A program made the position numbers and the translations under genes. Positions 38,552 to 46,266 of a DNA stretch of 64,000 bases are shown piece after piece (positions within the stretch are counted from its first letter, which is position 1; each line of letters begins with the position of its first letter). The notes under the pieces were generated by a model that saw only the letters and a list, made by a program, of their open reading frames with translations, ran no database searches and was not told the origin of the DNA. The stretch is taken from contig NZ_JAERMU010000008.1 in assembly GCF_016756775.1 (NCBI RefSeq), positions 62,001 through 126,000 of the forward strand, read 5' to 3'. The stretch is from Dryocola clanedunensis subsp. sulfonylureivorans. Its GTDB lineage: Bacteria; Pseudomonadota; Gammaproteobacteria; Enterobacterales; Enterobacteriaceae.

Positions 38552-39940
38552 CTACTGCGATACTGCTTTGGTTAACTCTGTCTGCAGCTGAAATTTCCCT
38601 TCACTCAGATCGCCAACAATCTCGTTCATTTTCGTTTCCGTTAACCGATAATAACGAATTGAAAATGCCGTAATCAGATAAAATACGGCCGGTAATACTG
38701 TGAATAAAATTAGCACGCCACGTACCGCCTCAGCCGACTGTTGTTCAACACCCGCCTGATAACCAAATGCCGCAAGCCCCCATCCTGTCAGCGCGCCACC
38801 AATAGCGACCCCGAGTTTAATAATAAATATATTCGCCGCGACGTTCATGCCGGTGATCCTGCGCTGGGTTTTCCATTCGCCGTAATTATTTGCGTCGGTA
38901 ATCATAGACCACTGCAAAGGGGCGTTAATACCCTGAAGGATATTGAGGATAATATGTACGGTAAACGCAGGTAGCCAGTAGCTGGTGGGCAAAACCAGGA
39001 AGAGTAAGCCAACCAGCGCGCTCAGGATATTAATCCATACTGATGCCCGTATTTTACACATCCACGATCCAACCCATTTGGCGGATAAGCTGCCAATCAC
39101 CGCTGCTACCGTAGTGGCAAGCATGAACAGAGAAATAATGCTGCTGCCCTGGTTAAGTATATATTGAACGAAGTAAACTAATAAACTTCCGCGGACGACC
39201 ACACCACACAGCATCGCCAGATTATAAACCGATAAAATACGCCACTGATCGTTTTGCAACAAAATGCGCACGTCGCGATAAATATTCAGGTTCTCTTCCT
39301 TTACTGGGGTTATACGTTCGCGGGTGGTGGCAAAGCAGACCAGAAACATCAGACAGCCGACGATGCCGAAAATGCCCATCGCCCACTGCATTCCGCTGGC
39401 TCTGTCCCCCGGTGCAATAAAATCGGCCAGCGGCAGGATCAGTGCCGTACCCATTGCGCCGCCAATAGGGGCAATGGCAAATCGCCAGGATTGCAATGAC
39501 AGATTTTCCTGCGGATCGGCCGTGATGGCCGCGCCGAGTGAGCAGTAAGGGATATTAATTGCCGTATACATTAAGGTCATAAAAATATAAGCAAGAACGG
39601 CGTAGATGATTTTTCCAGTTTGTTCAAGATCTGGCGTGGAATAAACCAACACGCAGCTTACCGCAAACGGGATACAGATAATTAATAGCCAGGGACGAAA
39701 CCTTCCCCAGCGGCTTTTGGTCTGATCGGCAATCGCCCCCATAATCGGATCTGTAATGGCATCAAGCACTCTGACGACTAGAAACAGCGTACCCATAACC
39801 GCAGGGGGCAGGCCGTAAATATTGGTATAAAAGTACGCCAGAATAGCCACTGAGGAATCAAAAACGATATGGCTTGCTGCATCTCCTAGTCCAAAACCAA
39901 ACTTTTCTTTATTGCTGATTCTTCCCGTTATTGTCGACAT
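38552..39940 (-). CDS. GPH-family glycoside/pentoside:cation symporter
   Basis: 462-residue 12-helix transporter of the glycoside-pentoside-hexuronide family (MelB, XynT, YicJ, XylP). Family marks: KFGFGLGDAASHIVFD at the start, DAITDPIMGAIADQTKSRWGRFRPWLL in loop 2-3 and NNYGEWKTQRRITGMN in the second half. The substrate is probably a beta-glycoside or xylo-oligosaccharide because the divergent neighbour is a GH3 glycosidase. Convergent with ppsA. Confidence 0.9.
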   Translation of the reverse strand: MSTITGRISNKEKFGFGLGDAASHIVFDSSVAILAYFYTNIYGLPPAVMGTLFLVVRVLDAITDPIMGAIADQTKSRWGRFRPWLLIICIPFAVSCVLVYSTPDLEQTGKIIYAVLAYIFMTLMYTAINIPYCSLGAAITADPQENLSLQSWRFAIAPIGGAMGTALILPLADFIAPGDRASGMQWAMGIFGIVGCLMFLVCFATTRERITPVKEENLNIYRDVRILLQNDQWRILSVYNLAMLCGVVVRGSLLVYFVQYILNQGSSIISLFMLATTVAAVIGSLSAKWVGSWMCKIRASVWINILSALVGLLFLVLPTSYWLPAFTVHIILNILQGINAPLQWSMITDANNYGEWKTQRRITGMNVAANIFIIKLGVAIGGALTGWGLAAFGYQAGVEQQSAEAVRGVLILFTVLPAVFYLITAFSIRYYRLTETKMNEIVGDLSEGKFQLQTELTKAVSQ

Positions 39941-40262
39941 GGTTGTTACCTATTTTAATAGTCCAGGGTACGGCTTAGAAGGTAATCGGGGAAGGTCAGT
40001 GCGGGTATTGAGATTTTTAACTTATAAATTATGTTTCTTATCATTTGTGACGCAGATGGGTAATGCGATGATTTTTATGTAACCGGTTGCATGCATTTTC
40101 ACTCTCTATTTGAGTCTCATCACATTCGGCGAATAAAACAAAAAATCGTAAACGCGCTGTCTGTTTCGGTAATTGCTACAGGCGCTGTACATCAGCAATA
40201 TCTTCAGTTGCGAAACTCATGCTGCGTGTCGGCAGTCTCGACGAATTTCTGAGGGGAAAATA
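39941..40262. other. Divergent control region, GPH transporter / GH3 gene
   Basis: 322 bp, AT-rich, no gene. Contains one LacI-type operator (40077-40092). Promoters for both directions are expected here but were not resolved with confidence. Confidence 0.6.
40077..40092. promoter_or_regulatory. LacI/GalR-family operator
   Basis: ATGTAACCGGTTGCAT: 16-bp palindrome centred on CCGG with one mismatched pair, of the type bound by AscG, GntR and GalR-like repressors. It is 136 bp from the GPH start and about 170 bp from the GH3 start, suited to joint control of both. Confidence 0.65.
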
Positions 40263-42638
40263 ATGTCTGCTATTTACAAAGATGCTCATCGCCCGGTTAG
40301 CGAACGCGTTGCTGATTTGCTCTCGCGTATGACTGCGGAAGAAAAATTTGCCCAAATGCATGCCTTCTGGCTGATTTTGTCGAGCGACGGCAACCATCGG
40401 GAACGAACCGATCTAAGCGATGAATTTGCGGGCGTTACGAAACAGGCGGGCCTTGCCGAACGGTTAAAAACTGGCATTGGGCAAATCACGCGCCCGCTCG
40501 GCACGCACATTGTCGATGCGAAAGAGGGCGTCCGGGCGGCAAACTGCCTGCAAAAGACGCTGGTGGAAGAATCGCGGCTGGGCATTCCTGCGCTGTTTCA
40601 CGAAGAGTGTCTGGTCGGGCTGTTGTGCAAAGATGCAACGCTATTCCCCTCATCGCTAAACTATGGATCCACCTGGGACCCTGAACTGATTGAGCGTGTC
40701 GCTGAGGCGATAGGCAACGAAGCCCGATCTACCGGCTGTCATCAGGGACTAGCCCCCGTGCTGGACGTTTCCCGGGATGTTCGTTGGGGTCGCACCGAGG
40801 AAACCTTCGGCGAAGACCCCTGGCTGGTTGGCATGATGGCGACCCACTATGTGAAAGGCCTGCAAGGTAAGCAGCGCGATCTGCTGGCAACGCTTAAACA
40901 CTATGTTGGCCATTCTTTTAGCGAAGGCGCGCGCAATCACGCTCCGGTACACCTGGGTTTCTGCGAGCTGAACGATACCTTCCTGCTGCCCTTTGAGATG
41001 GCGGTCAAGCTGGCCAACGCGGGTTCTGTCATGCCTGCTTATCACGATATTGATAACCAACCCGGGCATTCTGATGAGTTTCTGCTGACCACTATCCTGC
41101 GTGAGCTATGGGGCTTTAATGGTCTGGTGGTTGCGGACTATGGTGGCGTCAGCCTGCTGCATCAGCACCACGGCATTTCACATGACGCAGCAGAGTCGGC
41201 GGCGCTGGCATTTAATGCCGGGCTGGACGTGGAGCTGCCGAAGGATGACTGCGCCCGCCATCTGGCTGAAGCTGTTGATCGAGGTCTTATCACGATGGCG
41301 AAGATTGATGAAATCGTGGCGCGCGTGCTGCAAGAGAAGTTTCGACTGGGGCTGTTTGAACAGCCGTACGCCGATGAGAGCCGGGTGGAATTACAAAGTG
41401 AATCGACGAAGCTGCTTGCCCGCGAAGTGGCTACCCGCTCCATTACGTTGCTTGAGAATAAGGAGGGGTTGCCGCTGAAGGGCAAGCAGCGCGTCGCTGT
41501 CGTTGGGCCAACGGCGGATGACCCGCTGGCGCTGCTCAGTGGGTACAGTTTCCCGGTCCACCTGATCATCAGCGATATGCTCGAGCAGACGTCACAGGTG
41601 GTGACCCCGCTCGTGGCGCTACGTGAACAGCTTGGCCGTGAGAACGTTCGCTACGCCAAAGGTTGCCATATCATCGAAAAGCGCATGGCTGGAGCACCGG
41701 TATTTCCGGGTGACAGCGGCGGAAAGCCAATGCAACGCTCCCCGGTCTCGCAGGATACCAGCCTCATTCCAGAAGCAGTCAGCGCAGCGCAGCAAAGCGA
41801 AGTCGTGGTGCTTTGCATCGGCGACCTTGCCGGGCTGTTCCAGAGCGGAACGGTGGGGGAAGGTTCAGATACCGACAGCCTGGCGCTGCCTGGTGTCCAG
41901 CAGCAACTGTTGGATGAACTGGTGGCAACGGGGAAACCTGTGGTGGTGGTAATGACGGGGGGACGTCCTTATAACCTGGGCGGCCAGGAAGATAACGTTG
42001 CGGCTTTGCTGATGGCCTGGGCACCGGGACAAGAGGGGGGCTATGCGATTGCCGACGTATTAACCGGGCAGGCTGAACCTGGCGGGCGACTGGTCGTGTC
42101 CGTACCGAAAAGCGCCGGGGCCATGCCTTACTATTACAACCACAAACTGAAAAGTGGCGGTACGCCGTTCGCCTTCCACTTTGGTTCGCGATATCCGTTT
42201 GGTTACGGCAAGACATGGACAGATTTCAGCTATGGCCCACTTAACCTTGCCGGCAAATCCGTCGTTAGTCAGGGCGGTGAAGTGATTGCAAGCGTGACGG
42301 TGACAAACTGCGGTCATCATGCGGGGAGTGAGGTCGTCCAGCTCTACGTTCGAGATAAAGTCGCGTCGATGGTACGCCCCGTGCAGGAGCTTAAAGCGTT
42401 CAGACGAGTGCATCTGCAACCGGGTAAAAGTGCGGAGCTTACGTTCATCGTGCCGACAGATATGCTCAACTTCACCCGCCGCGACGGGCAGCGCGTCGTG
42501 GAACCCGGCGAGTTTGAAATCATGGTCGGGGCGTCAAGCGGCGATATTCGCAGCCGTGATGTGGTGACTGTCGAGGGTGAAGTTCACGTTCTGCAAGGGC
42601 ATTGGCGCATGGTCAGCCACTGCGAGGTGAAGCAGTAA
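40263..42638 (+). CDS. Glycoside hydrolase family 3 (beta-glucosidase/beta-xylosidase)
   Basis: 791 residues. The (beta/alpha)8 domain (about 40-310) shows HEECLVGL, LAPVLDVSRDVRWGRTEETFGEDP, LKHYVGHS and the nucleophile Asp292 in LVVADYGG. The alpha/beta sandwich domain follows (about 380-640, with GEGSDTDSLALPGVQQQLLD holding the acid/base region) and a C-terminal fibronectin-III-like domain (about 690-770). No signal peptide, so cytoplasmic: it acts on imported oligosaccharides. The start at 40263 follows GAGGGG; 30 upstream codons are not supported. Exact sugar unknown. Divergent with its likely transporter. Confidence 0.9.
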   Translation: MSAIYKDAHRPVSERVADLLSRMTAEEKFAQMHAFWLILSSDGNHRERTDLSDEFAGVTKQAGLAERLKTGIGQITRPLGTHIVDAKEGVRAANCLQKTLVEESRLGIPALFHEECLVGLLCKDATLFPSSLNYGSTWDPELIERVAEAIGNEARSTGCHQGLAPVLDVSRDVRWGRTEETFGEDPWLVGMMATHYVKGLQGKQRDLLATLKHYVGHSFSEGARNHAPVHLGFCELNDTFLLPFEMAVKLANAGSVMPAYHDIDNQPGHSDEFLLTTILRELWGFNGLVVADYGGVSLLHQHHGISHDAAESAALAFNAGLDVELPKDDCARHLAEAVDRGLITMAKIDEIVARVLQEKFRLGLFEQPYADESRVELQSESTKLLAREVATRSITLLENKEGLPLKGKQRVAVVGPTADDPLALLSGYSFPVHLIISDMLEQTSQVVTPLVALREQLGRENVRYAKGCHIIEKRMAGAPVFPGDSGGKPMQRSPVSQDTSLIPEAVSAAQQSEVVVLCIGDLAGLFQSGTVGEGSDTDSLALPGVQQQLLDELVATGKPVVVVMTGGRPYNLGGQEDNVAALLMAWAPGQEGGYAIADVLTGQAEPGGRLVVSVPKSAGAMPYYYNHKLKSGGTPFAFHFGSRYPFGYGKTWTDFSYGPLNLAGKSVVSQGGEVIASVTVTNCGHHAGSEVVQLYVRDKVASMVRPVQELKAFRRVHLQPGKSAELTFIVPTDMLNFTRRDGQRVVEPGEFEIMVGASSGDIRSRDVVTVEGEVHVLQGHWRMVSHCEVKQ

Positions 42639-42658
42639 GTTCTCGATGGTGCGGCTTG

Positions 42659-42729
42659 TCGGATGACGCTGCACTTTTCCGATCTACGATTCGGTGTTGT
42701 AGAGAGGGAAAGCGATAGCGTCATCCAAT
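42659..42729. repeat. Inverted REP pair between the GH3 gene and btuR
   Basis: GTCGGATGACGCTGC ... ATCTAC and GTAGAGAGGGAAAGCGATAGCGTCATCC face each other (BIME-like). Lies between convergent genes. Confidence 0.75.
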
Positions 42730-42733
42730 AACA

Positions 42734-43324
42734 TCAGTAATCAATCCCGATCTGCGCTTTAACACCGGCATCAAAGGCATGCTTAACGGGGCGCAGTTCG
42801 CTGACCGTATCGGCTATCTCCAGAATATCCCTGTGGCATCCACGGCCGGTCACGATGACCGTCTGGCTGGCAGGACGCTGCTGCAAGGCATCCATCACTT
42901 CATCAAGCGGCAAATAATCGTAGGCCACCATATAAGTGATTTCGTCCAGGATCACCATATCCAGCGAGGCATCCGCCAGCATGCGCTTTGCATGTTGCCA
43001 GACGGCCAGACACGCTTCGGTATCTGTTTCCCTGTTCTGTGTCTCCCAGGTGAAGCCGGTCGCCATGACCTGAAACTCAACGCCATGCGGCTCCAGCAGG
43101 TTGCGTTCGCCGTTAGGCCACTGACCTTTAATAAACTGGATGACGCCAACCTTCTTACCGTGGCCGACCGCACGAGTTGCGGTGCCAAACGCTGCCGTTG
43201 TTTTGCCTTTGCCGTTGCCGGTAAAGACGATCAGGATGCCGCGCTCTTCCTGGGCCGCTTCTATACGGGCATCAACTTTTTCTTTCTGGCGCTGGGCGCG
43301 CTGCTGGTAACGATCGTCGCTCAT
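42734..43324 (-). CDS. btuR: Cob(I)yrinic acid a,c-diamide / cobalamin adenosyltransferase
   Basis: 196 residues, same as E. coli BtuR (CobA type). It adds the adenosyl group from ATP to cob(I)alamin. P-loop GNGKGKTT (36-43), ATP-binding GRGCHRDILEIADTVSE, end KAQIGIDY. Its ATG overlaps the yciK stop (ATGA), so the two are co-translated. Confidence 0.96.
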   Translation of the reverse strand: MSDDRYQQRAQRQKEKVDARIEAAQEERGILIVFTGNGKGKTTAAFGTATRAVGHGKKVGVIQFIKGQWPNGERNLLEPHGVEFQVMATGFTWETQNRETDTEACLAVWQHAKRMLADASLDMVILDEITYMVAYDYLPLDEVMDALQQRPASQTVIVTGRGCHRDILEIADTVSELRPVKHAFDAGVKAQIGIDY

Positions 43325-44082
43325 TCGGAAATTCCTGGTTTGCGGTTAGGTTGCGCATCAAAACTCATGCCGGTTTTACGACGGCTGTCGTCACCCATCA
43401 GCCATAAATATAGCGGCATTAAATCCTGCGGCGTTTTCAGCTTCTGCGGATCTTCGGTCGGGAACGCGTTTGCTCGCATAGCGGTGCGGGTGCCGCCTGG
43501 ATTGATACAGTTCACGCGCAGGTTCTGCTGTTTATACTCCTCTGCCAGCACCTGCATCATGCCCTCGGTGGCAAATTTAGACGCCGCATAAGCCCCCCAG
43601 CCCGCACGGCCCTGACGGCCAACGCTTGAGCTGGTAAAGACCAGTGAACCAGCATCGGACTTCAGCAGCAAAGGGAGCAGCGCCTGGGTAAGAAAGAAAG
43701 TGGCATTGACGTTGACCTGCATAACCTGCTGCCAGGTCTGCGGATCCTGCTTTTCCATCGGCACCACGTCACCGAGCATTCCCGCATTGTGCAACACGCC
43801 ATCGAGGCGTGGAACAAGGCCCGCCAGCTTCTGTGCCAGATGCTCGCAATCCTGAGGCGTGGCGATCAGCAGATCCAAAGTGAACCAGTGCGGCGTGGTG
43901 CCATATAAATGATGTAGTTCTTGCGCGACGGCGCGCAGTTTCTCTTCGTTACGCCCGAGCAGAATAACGCTGGCACCGTAACGGGCGTAGGTCAGGGCAG
44001 CTTCACGGCCAATGCCGTCGCTTGCGCCGGTGATCAGAATAATGCGGTTTTGCAGCAGATCGGTTTTCGGTTGGTAATGCAA
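43321..44082 (-). CDS. yciK: YciK short-chain dehydrogenase, UUG start
   Basis: 253-residue SDR of unknown substrate. Seen: TGASDGIG (18-25), HNAG, SSSVGRQGRAGWGAYAASKFA with Ser/YxxxK. The E. coli protein starts M-HYQPK; here the codon at that place is TTG (complement of 44080-44082), with GAGGAG six bases upstream. A longer ATG reading adds 21 residues (MSKTPSEIRRE...) that E. coli YciK lacks and is less likely. Upstream partner of btuR. Confidence 0.9.
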   Translation of the reverse strand: MHYQPKTDLLQNRIILITGASDGIGREAALTYARYGASVILLGRNEEKLRAVAQELHHLYGTTPHWFTLDLLIATPQDCEHLAQKLAGLVPRLDGVLHNAGMLGDVVPMEKQDPQTWQQVMQVNVNATFFLTQALLPLLLKSDAGSLVFTSSSVGRQGRAGWGAYAASKFATEGMMQVLAEEYKQQNLRVNCINPGGTRTAMRANAFPTEDPQKLKTPQDLMPLYLWLMGDDSRRKTGMSFDAQPNRKPGISE

Positions 44083-44345
44083 AATTAACTCCTCGCGTGA
44101 TGCTGGCAGGTGCTCACGTCTTATTTCTGAAGGTGTCTTACTCACAGGGCTTTATGCCTGAAAGGAGGGGTTATTTCAATCAGCCATCAGGAGACATTAC
44201 CGTTGATTAACATTTTGCGAAAATTTCATGGCGATATTTCCATTCAGGAAGCCATCTCGCAGCGTATAAAGTTGCCTGGAGACGTGGATTGCCCCCTGAG
44301 GTAAACTCCACGGATGATTAATGCTCTGAAATTAAGGCGGAATGC

Positions 44346-45395
44346 GTGGATCTTATTGCGAATTATGGACTGTTTCTGGCCAAAATTGTCACTGTTGTCG
44401 TCGCTATTGCGGCTGTTGTCCTGATTATCGTCAATGCTGCTGTGCGCAAGAAACACCAGCGGGGTGAGCTGCGCCTCACCAACCTGAGCGAACAGTATCA
44501 GGAGATGCGGGAGGAAATGCAGGTTGCGCTTCTTGACGACCATCAGCAAAAACAGTGGCATAAAGCGCAGAAGAAAAAACATAAGCTTGAGGCAAAACAG
44601 GCCAAAGCGCGGGCAAAACGGGGTGAAACGGTTAGTTCTGACAAACCCACACTGTATGTGCTGGATTTTAAAGGCAGTATGGATGCCCATGAAGTCACTT
44701 CTTTGCGTGAAGAGGTCACCGCGGTATTAGCCTCGATTAAGCCTGAAGATGAAGTGCTACTGCGTCTGGAAAGTCCGGGGGGAGTGGTACATGGTTATGG
44801 TCTGGCAGCATCCCAGCTGCAGCGTTTACGCGATCATAAAGTCCGTCTGACGGTGGCCGTGGATAAAGTCGCAGCGAGCGGGGGTTACATGATGGCCTGT
44901 GTGGCGGATCGTATCGTTGCGGCACCATTTTCTATTATTGGTTCTATCGGCGTAGTGGCACAGGTTCCTAACTTCAACCGCCTGTTAAAACGCAACGACA
45001 TCGACATTGAGCTACATACTGCCGGGCAGTACAAACGTACCCTGACGCTGTTGGGTGAAAACACCGAAGAGGGCCGTGAAAAGTTTCGTGAAGACCTGAA
45101 TGAAACCCACCATCTCTTTAAGTCATTTGTGCATGAAATGCGCCCGAGCCTTGATATTGAAGCCGTAGCCACCGGTGAGCACTGGTATGGCCTGCAGGCG
45201 AAAGAGAAAGGGCTAGTGGATGAGGTCAGCACCAGTGACGACTTGCTGATTAACCTGATGTCCAACCACGACGTGATTGGCGTACGCTACTTGCAGCGCA
45301 AGAAAGTGATGGATCGTTTTACCGGCAGTGCGGCAAACAGCCTTGACCGATTGTTACTGCGCTGGTGGCAGCGTGGCGAAAAGCCGCTATTGTAA
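44346..45395 (+). CDS. sohB: Inner-membrane serine protease SohB
   Basis: 349 residues as in E. coli. GTG start after AAGGCGG. One N-terminal membrane helix (about 10-32), a charged helical linker rich in Lys/Gln/Ala (about 50-95), then the S49 (SppA-like) domain: nucleophile Ser178 in AASGGYMMA and general-base Lys230 in AGQYKRTL. A multicopy copy suppresses htrA (degP) loss in E. coli. Convergent with yciN across a terminator-nested repeat. Confidence 0.95.
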   Translation: MDLIANYGLFLAKIVTVVVAIAAVVLIIVNAAVRKKHQRGELRLTNLSEQYQEMREEMQVALLDDHQQKQWHKAQKKKHKLEAKQAKARAKRGETVSSDKPTLYVLDFKGSMDAHEVTSLREEVTAVLASIKPEDEVLLRLESPGGVVHGYGLAASQLQRLRDHKVRLTVAVDKVAASGGYMMACVADRIVAAPFSIIGSIGVVAQVPNFNRLLKRNDIDIELHTAGQYKRTLTLLGENTEEGREKFREDLNETHHLFKSFVHEMRPSLDIEAVATGEHWYGLQAKEKGLVDEVSTSDDLLINLMSNHDVIGVRYLQRKKVMDRFTGSAANSLDRLLLRWWQRGEKPLL

Positions 45396-45409
45396 ATGAA
45401 AGAAAAATT

Positions 45410-45430
45410 AGCGAGGCCAACGGCCTCGCT
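45410..45430. terminator. Terminator hairpin, left copy (sohB/yciN gap)
   Basis: AGCGAGGCC-AAC-GGCCTCGCT perfect 9-bp stem without a T-run on its right. Repeated exactly in the stem at 45574-45592. Confidence 0.85.
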
Positions 45431-45431
45431 T

Positions 45432-45568
45432 CAGGCTGATGACACATCTGAAACTTTTGAGAAGCGAAGAGCGAACGCTAATAAAATAACAAGGAAAATC
45501 AATTCATTGATTTTCGGCTGCTCACCACAAGGAAGGAAAAACCACGCTTTTTCCTTCCTTGTCAGCAT
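45432..45568 (+). repeat. Terminator-nested repeat (TNR), copy 3
   Basis: About 137 bp, same family as 1083-1219 and 5801-5938. Starts CAGGCTGATGACA, ends TTGTCAGCA. The long stem reads CAAGGAAGGAAAAA / TTTTTCCTTCCTTG: a G-C pair stands where the other copies have A-T, a compensatory change. The ATAACAAGGAAAATCAA-TTCA-TTGATTTTC block is nearly identical in all copies. Flanked by two copies of the local GCGAGGCC hairpin. Confidence 0.85.
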
Positions 45569-45573
45569 CATTT

Positions 45574-45597
45574 GCGAGGCCAACGGCCTCGCTTTTT
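45574..45597 (+). terminator. Terminator hairpin, right copy (sohB/yciN gap)
   Basis: GCGAGGCC-AAC-GGCCTCGC followed by TTTTTA. Full terminator on the plus strand for sohB. Confidence 0.88.
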
Positions 45598-45610
45598 ACA
45601 TCAAATGTAG

Positions 45611-45862
45611 TTAATCCTGCAGATGATATTTTTCAGAAAGCAGGTGGGCCAGATGTTTAAACATATTAAATACCGCGGTGCTTTTTCCGGTCGGTAAGCC
45701 TTGCTCATCAAGGAAATATTCACCGCTAAACACCAGCACGCCGTTCTTCTGCTCAACGCCAGTGGCATGCATACCGTGCATAAAGTCTTCGTGTTCACGA
45801 ATGATTTTGTTGGCCTCGACCAGAAGCGTTTCACGGTCAATAGGCTGGGTTGTAGATTGCAT
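45611..45862 (-). CDS. yciN: YciN family protein
   Basis: 83 residues, same as E. coli YciN, a small soluble protein of unknown function. Conserved blocks [61 protein letters not shown] precedes the ATG. Single gene. Confidence 0.92.
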   Translation of the reverse strand: MQSTTQPIDRETLLVEANKIIREHEDFMHGMHATGVEQKNGVLVFSGEYFLDEQGLPTGKSTAVFNMFKHLAHLLSEKYHLQD

Positions 45863-46266
45863 GTTGTCTCCTCCAGAAAACTGGCGCTAGTTTACGTCTT
45901 CCCGGAGGGATTGGGCAATATCTCCCTGTAAACATCAGGGCTGTAAAAAAGTTGACCATGCTGGCGAGAAACAGTTTTGCATGCTAATAAAGTTGCGTAT
46001 CGGATTTTATCAGGTAGAGTGTGACGCTTTCGCAAATCTGGCAAAGGATTTGCTTGACATTCAACCAAACTTCCGTCGTGCTATGTCACCTGCACGAAAG
46101 AGCCGTTATCTCAATCACCTGCGTTACGTCAGCTTTCAGGCAGGGTGTTTGAAAAAAGAGTTGATCTCCCCTGAGTCTGCCGCAATATAAAAAAGGCGCG
46201 CCGTAAGTGAGAGATTGAGACTGCGTGCGACGTATTCTGGATGAATTAAATTAGGTAAAGGTGAAT
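45863..46266. other. yciN-topA intergenic region
   Basis: 404 bp. In E. coli this gap holds several topA promoters, including a heat-shock one. Apart from the weak ORF at 45981 I see no gene. GCGCGCC near 46197 and the AGGTAAAGGTG ribosome site of topA are at its right end. Confidence 0.6.
45981..46190 (+). CDS. Doubtful 69-aa ORF upstream of topA
   Basis: ATG to TAA, basic product with no ribosome site at its first ATG; a second ATG at 46083 would give a 35-aa basic peptide (MSPARKSRYLNHLRYVSF...). Codon use is tolerable. Not recognised. It lies where topA promoters are expected, so it may be chance. Confidence 0.25.
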   Translation: MLIKLRIGFYQVECDAFANLAKDLLDIQPNFRRAMSPARKSRYLNHLRYVSFQAGCLKKELISPESAAI

